Source: Paenibacillus sp. MMS18-CY102 (GTDB lineage Bacteria > Bacillota > Bacilli > Paenibacillales > Paenibacillaceae). Taken from it: 64,000 nucleotides of DNA. Below are positions 63,666 to 64,000 of this stretch, piece by piece. The stretch is from contig NZ_WSTC01000001.1 in the NCBI RefSeq assembly GCF_009789195.1, positions 1 to 64,000 on the forward strand, written 5' to 3'. The notes under the pieces were generated by a model. It had not been told where the DNA came from. It did not search any database and worked only from the letters and a program-made list of their open reading frames with translations. The position numbers were made by a program, and so were the translations under genes. The number at the start of each line of letters is the position of its first letter. The stretch's first letter is position 1.

Positions 63666-64000
63666 GCGCGCCCTCCTCCTGCTTAGCGAGCTGAATGATC
63701 AACTGAACCTCGCCTTTATTCATTTCCAGCTTGCGGGCAACCGATTCAATCGACTTGCCTTGATCATACATTTCGAATAATTCAGCGTATCGGCTGCGAA
63801 TAGTAGGGCGTGAATCGACGTGCGGAACTTCTTCGATATCAGAAGAAATAATCGCCTCTTCGAATTGTGCCTCCCCTTGCATTGGCTTAGTTAGCGGAGC
63901 TGAAGCAGCGGCTTGCTGGACCATAAACTGAGCGGCTTGCTCAAGCTTTGTTTCCAGATCCATGCAACGCTGCTCCAAATCATTAATACGCTGCTCTCGC
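63658..64000 (-). CDS. DUF6115/SwrB-like protein (5' end beyond window)
   Basis: This frame is open to the window edge, so the N-terminus is missing; about 113 residues are visible. It begins within a charged coiled coil (INDLEQRC...LETKLEQ). It ends with a helix-turn-helix-like segment (YDQGKSIESVARKLEMNKGEVQLII). The position before rpsB matches B. subtilis swrB (ylxL), whose product promotes flagellar export assembly and swarming. Similarity in the tail supports this family; the exact function here is inferred. Confidence 0.7.
   Translation of the reverse strand, partial: REQRINDLEQRCMDLETKLEQAAQFMVQQAAASAPLTKPMQGEAQFEEAIISSDIEEVPHVDSRPTIRSRYAELFEMYDQGKSIESVARKLEMNKGEVQLIIQLAKQEEGARD

Overview
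The window is a stretch of core chromosome from an endospore-forming low-to-mid GC Firmicute. It is most like Paenibacillaceae (Paenibacillus, Cohnella or a relative). The evidence is gene order: rpsB-tsf-pyrH-frr-uppS-cdsA-dxr-rseP-proS-polC-rimP-nusA-ylxR-ylxQ-infB-rbfA-nrnA-truB-ribF-rpsO-pnp-ylxY-mlpA-dut-dpaAB-dapG-dapA-rnj-tepA-ylzJ-ftsK-ymfF/H/I/J/K-rodZ-pgsA-cinA-recA-recX-rny-ymdB-spoVS-korAB-miaB-ricA. This is the B. subtilis 145-155 degree order with local changes. Spore genes (spoVS, dpaA, dpaB, a sleB-type hydrolase, tepA) confirm a spore former. The genus is an inference. No rRNA, tRNA, insertion sequence, prophage or CRISPR array was seen.

Layout, read from the right because nearly everything is on the minus strand. 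64.0-54.3 kb holds translation factors, UMP kinase and the lipid/isoprenoid/envelope block, ending in an archaeal-type prolyl-tRNA synthetase. 54.1-49.8 kb is polC. 49.6-40.6 kb is the rimP-nusA-infB-ribF operon followed by rpsO, with an unusually repetitive Gly/Arg-rich linker in IF2. 40.5-35.4 kb is pnp, ylxY, an M16 protease and dUTPase. 35.3-31.4 kb is the dipicolinate/lysine block, where the expected asd gene is reduced to a C-terminal relic. 31.1-25.3 kb is RNase J, the ClpP-like TepA, YlzJ and the FtsK/SpoIIIE translocase. 25.2-17.1 kb carries a cortex hydrolase, the ymf cluster, RodZ, YajQ and PgsA. 17.1-11.1 kb is CinA, RecA, RecX, RNase Y and YmdB. 10.9-4.0 kb is SpoVS, a dipeptidase, 2-oxoacid:ferredoxin oxidoreductase, PduL, MiaB and RicA. 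At about 4 kb synteny breaks: cotE/mutS do not follow ricA. Instead there is an iron alcohol dehydrogenase and, divergently, bioY opposite two ECF-type ATPases around a BirA-type operator.

Many starts were moved from the longest reading frame to a codon with a good Shine-Dalgarno sequence. Several are TTG or GTG (recA, recX, infB, rimP, dut, ymfI, korA and others). Read-out of intergenic regions gave candidate promoters: sigma-A for recA, pgsA, rpsB, rpsO, rimP, adh and ftsK; sigma-H for spoVS; sigma-G for sleB and tepA; sigma-E for ylxY; sigma-K for dpaA. There is also a LexA box at recA and leader hairpins ahead of rpsB and rimP. No wholly new system is evident. The most unusual items are the asd relic, the IF2 repeat, the ECF ATPase lacking its H-loop histidine, the possible rimP attenuator and the korAB-pduL grouping.
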